From Candidatus Brocadiia bacterium (lineage in GTDB: Bacteria > Planctomycetota > PUPC01 > DSUN01), in the NCBI GenBank assembly GCA_016782825.1, contig JADHXT010000031.1, forward strand, positions 1 through 15,637: a DNA stretch of 15,637 nucleotides, read 5' to 3'. Under the pieces are notes generated by a model, which was not told the DNA's origin, did no database searches, and was given only the letters and a program-made list of their open reading frames with translations. Position 1 is the first letter of the stretch; every line of letters begins with the position of its first letter. The position numbers were made by a program, and so were the translations under genes. Shown one piece after another: positions 14,401-15,637 of this stretch.

Positions 14401-15637
14401 GCCTGTCGCCCGACAACCAGCCCGTGAAGGCCGAGGGCCTCATCACCGTGTCCAGCGTCGTCTTCGGCGGGCCGGACAACGCCCGCATCGAGCAGACCGA
14501 GCTCAAGCGCTGGACCGCCTCCACCGACGAGCGCGGCCTGCTGGACTTCCGCCTGCGCCACGAGAAGAGCGGCCAGCTCAAGATCAAGTTCACTGCGCCC
14601 GACAAGTGGGGCGGCCAGGTGGAAGGCTACGCTCTTGTGTGGGTGTGTGGCCGCGACTTCGAGGGCAAGCTCCACCGGTTCAACAACCTCGAGCTCATCA
14701 CCGACAAGCGCACCTACCAGCCCGGCGAAACCGCCCACGTGATGATCAACACCCAGCACGCCAACAGCACCGTGCTCTTCAGCGACGACGTGGACAACCA
14801 CCACCTGCTCTCGTGGCGCGTGCTCCACCTGCCCAACCGCAGCACCGTGGTCGACGTGCCCATCACCAGGCACCACCACCCCAACTTCTTCATCGAAGCC
14901 ACCACCGTGGCCGCTACCCGCGTGCACAGCCAGAGCCGCCGCATCTGCGTGCCGCCCGAGAAGGGCATCATCAAGCTGGCCGTCGCCACCGACAAGCCCG
15001 AATACCAGCCCGGCGAGAAGGCCACCGTGAAGGTCACCGCCAAGACCCTCGACGGCAAGCCCGCCCAGGCCCAGGTGTGCCTGAGCGCCTTCGACAAGAG
15101 CGTGCTCTACATCCAGCCCGAGTACACCCCGCCCATCGCCAAGTTTTTCCACGGCAACGTGCGGCACCACCGCGTGCAGATGAGCACCAACCTCGTGGAG
15201 CAGTTCAGCGCCTGGGGCTACGTGCATCGCCCCTTCCAGCAGCTCTACCCCTATCCCGCCGCGTGGTGGGGCATCTGGGGGCCGAGCGTGAGCGATTGGC
15301 GCACCGTGAATGGCAAGGACATGGGCCGCCTCGCCGGCGATTCCCTCTCCGTCGACCAGGCCGGCCAGAAGCGCAAGTCCCAGGCACTCCGCGAAGAGGC
15401 GGTGGATGCGGAAGGCGGCGCGCGCGATGCCTTTGCCGCCAAGCCGTCCTCGGCTGCTGCGCCCCGCCGGGCGACGAACCGCCTTGCCAAGAGCGAGCTC
15501 AAGAACGGCGCCGACGACAGCGGCCCCGGCGGCGGCCCCGGCGGCGGCCCCGATTTCGCTGCGGCCGAGGTGCGCCAGAAGTTCGCCGACACCGCCTGCT
15601 GGCTCACCACACTCACCACCGACGCCGACGGGGTGGC
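11454..15637 (+). CDS. Alpha-2-macroglobulin family protein with N-terminal TPR region, 3' end missing
   Basis: An open frame of about 1394 codons runs off the window. The ATG follows GAGGAG by 7 nt and starts a signal peptide (1-27, ending VFAADPDP). TPR-like helices follow (32-110, LFEQKNYKEAADRYASLLK; again near 395-420, YLTALAQYDRLKQVFPKS). Macroglobulin (MG) domains then show the MG2-type motif DRPVYRPGQ (697-705) and EEYKKPEFEV (787-796). D-x-x-x-Y-x-PGE repeats follow near 967, 1084 and 1180. The bait-region domain (about 1170-1230, LSAFDKSVLYIQP) precedes a charged, Gly-rich linker (1280-1370, ending GGPGGGP) and the start of the A2M domain (FADTACWLTTLTTDADGV, 1377-1394). Such proteins trap proteases in the periplasm. 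The thioester region, if present, lies past the window. A Trp-rich insert at 849-885 is unusual. No pbpC partner is seen upstream. Confidence 0.93.
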   Translation, partial: MRRKTLALCVAMAVCAGVVATAVGVFAADPDPKALLAGADKLFEQKNYKEAADRYASLLKAAPKHEKWHHASKQIIVCKLRLSLFDDALAASEEYIKRCKDTPYEARAERLAGNLYMLIPHWGTRAGGKFHRAQHKQGIRVRSYTHDKRLAVQHMERARDLYAKWDGNHDKDLLTPDERKGWHNERIECLFDLGSLCSRFGIYENQWHFWYAFWGERDDFLAETAGENDFDEYSSQWQLRRKRPIGLRVGADGQPIFPVAPKAYAPTLADDQKILYLLAEARQLDTTKERTYTGLSYYRQAMLARARFGTDRLNNYAGMYWWGGKYPLKDDLGKFNPWEMKDAEALVLVGGRIRTVELPKQWDVLGLLRVVVGDYKDCGIADEAQYAVGLYHQSRQQYLTALAQYDRLKQVFPKSDQLGNAESQIQRIKAPQARISQAGVQLPGEPARLQLSYRNTSRVWFVARRIDHEGFLKRLRAEKCDLYKGMRTWYMLRNWHGYFVQGYHPSNWQQKMAAEFVGKEVARWADDVKDDGTHRYAQATLQTPLGQRGAYLIYAYLAEPPADHAQKTGTDTLNLGNSRAVFPLTDLAIVEKRTKQGNLYFIADARTGAPVPKASVQVLRHWSRYDSKKRKSLHYKTIHDLTTNDQGIAVLPWQDPRGSLHVMVKAGERLAWSGMSYWGHYSPSRMRDGRFAYVITDRPVYRPGQTVRFKVWWRQMNNGILTNLPGQSLTVTAYDRKGNKVHSVAKNTDQFGAIDGDFTLGDEPPLGVYRIQVHGTNYAGGANFRVEEYKKPEFEVAVEPGTTHTKLGDKVTAQIKATYYFGGPVTDASVKYKVFREEYSHAYYFRGEWDWLYGAGYGWVWYDYPWFPWWGRVVRCCWVPPHWWWGSYGIAPPNPVRELVKQGEGPIGADGTLKVEVDTAAAKRDHPDRDHRYIVQAEVRDSSRRVITGEGAIKVTRQAYYAFIQPDRGYYRPGEEMVVRVRCLSPDNQPVKAEGLITVSSVVFGGPDNARIEQTELKRWTASTDERGLLDFRLRHEKSGQLKIKFTAPDKWGGQVEGYALVWVCGRDFEGKLHRFNNLELITDKRTYQPGETAHVMINTQHANSTVLFSDDVDNHHLLSWRVLHLPNRSTVVDVPITRHHHPNFFIEATTVAATRVHSQSRRICVPPEKGIIKLAVATDKPEYQPGEKATVKVTAKTLDGKPAQAQVCLSAFDKSVLYIQPEYTPPIAKFFHGNVRHHRVQMSTNLVEQFSAWGYVHRPFQQLYPYPAAWWGIWGPSVSDWRTVNGKDMGRLAGDSLSVDQAGQKRKSQALREEAVDAEGGARDAFAAKPSSAAAPRRATNRLAKSELKNGADDSGPGGGPGGGPDFAAAEVRQKFADTACWLTTLTTDADGV

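Noticed and set aside
11367..15227. A 1286-codon open frame on the minus strand opposite the alpha-2-macroglobulin gene
   Set aside because: Its protein is Val/Ala/Gly/His-rich and low in complexity, as expected when a GC-rich gene is read backwards with G/C third positions. The + strand frame has clear family motifs throughout.
1..15637. tRNA or rRNA genes
   Set aside because: No rRNA conserved blocks or tRNA T-loop plus acceptor pattern were recognised on either strand; a covariance-model search would be decisive.

Overview
The window is GC-rich bacterial chromosome, roughly two-thirds G+C by eye, with strong G/C preference at third codon positions. Three features point to a Planctomycetota or related PVC-group bacterium, probably environmental and uncultured: an N-terminal zinc ribbon of the CPSCGKxI...GKCPVC type, several exported beta-propeller proteins, and a TPR-fused alpha-2-macroglobulin. 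This assignment is an inference; there is no rRNA or other marker gene here.

Layout. (1) Positions 2-793 hold the C-terminal part of an exported CAP-domain protein on the + strand. It converges, with an 11-bp gap, on (2) a five-gene minus-strand operon spanning 5292 down to 805: nadD (NAD synthesis), mtlD (NAD-dependent mannitol-1-phosphate dehydrogenase), an exported Ala/Arg-rich coiled-coil protein, a small B-box-like zinc-finger membrane protein, and an exported GH43-like beta-propeller protein. The first four genes are joined by 1- or 4-nt start/stop overlaps, and one consensus promoter precedes nadD. (3) The 408-bp divergent region 5293-5700 holds two promoter candidates and a large imperfect inverted repeat. 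(4) On the + strand follow a sugar-phosphate isomerase/epimerase-like TIM-barrel gene, a small DUF4926 gene, a 60-bp duplicated copy of the isomerase 3' end, and a double zinc-ribbon protein of lower GC containing a G10 tract. (5) A vapBC toxin-antitoxin pair lies on the minus strand with a consensus promoter and tandem 12-bp repeats. (6) On the + strand come a DUF3604/PHP-like metallohydrolase with a TTG start, a sialidase-like protein with five Asp boxes, and the first ~1394 codons of an alpha-2-macroglobulin family protein that runs off the window end.

How the genes fit together. nadD and mtlD pair cofactor synthesis with an NAD-linked polyol enzyme. The GH43-like, isomerase-like, DUF3604 and sialidase-like genes suggest carbohydrate scavenging. 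The CAP and alpha-2-macroglobulin proteins act outside the cytoplasm. The stretch from about 6514 to 8520 looks like an accessory insertion zone: a duplicated gene end, a composition shift, a homopolymer tract and a toxin-antitoxin module.

No clearly new defence or mobile system is demonstrable. The best leads are the overlap-coupled nadD-mtlD-coiled-coil-zinc-finger operon, the 60-bp duplication around the DUF4926 gene, the inverted-repeat element, and the Trp-rich insert in the alpha-2-macroglobulin protein.
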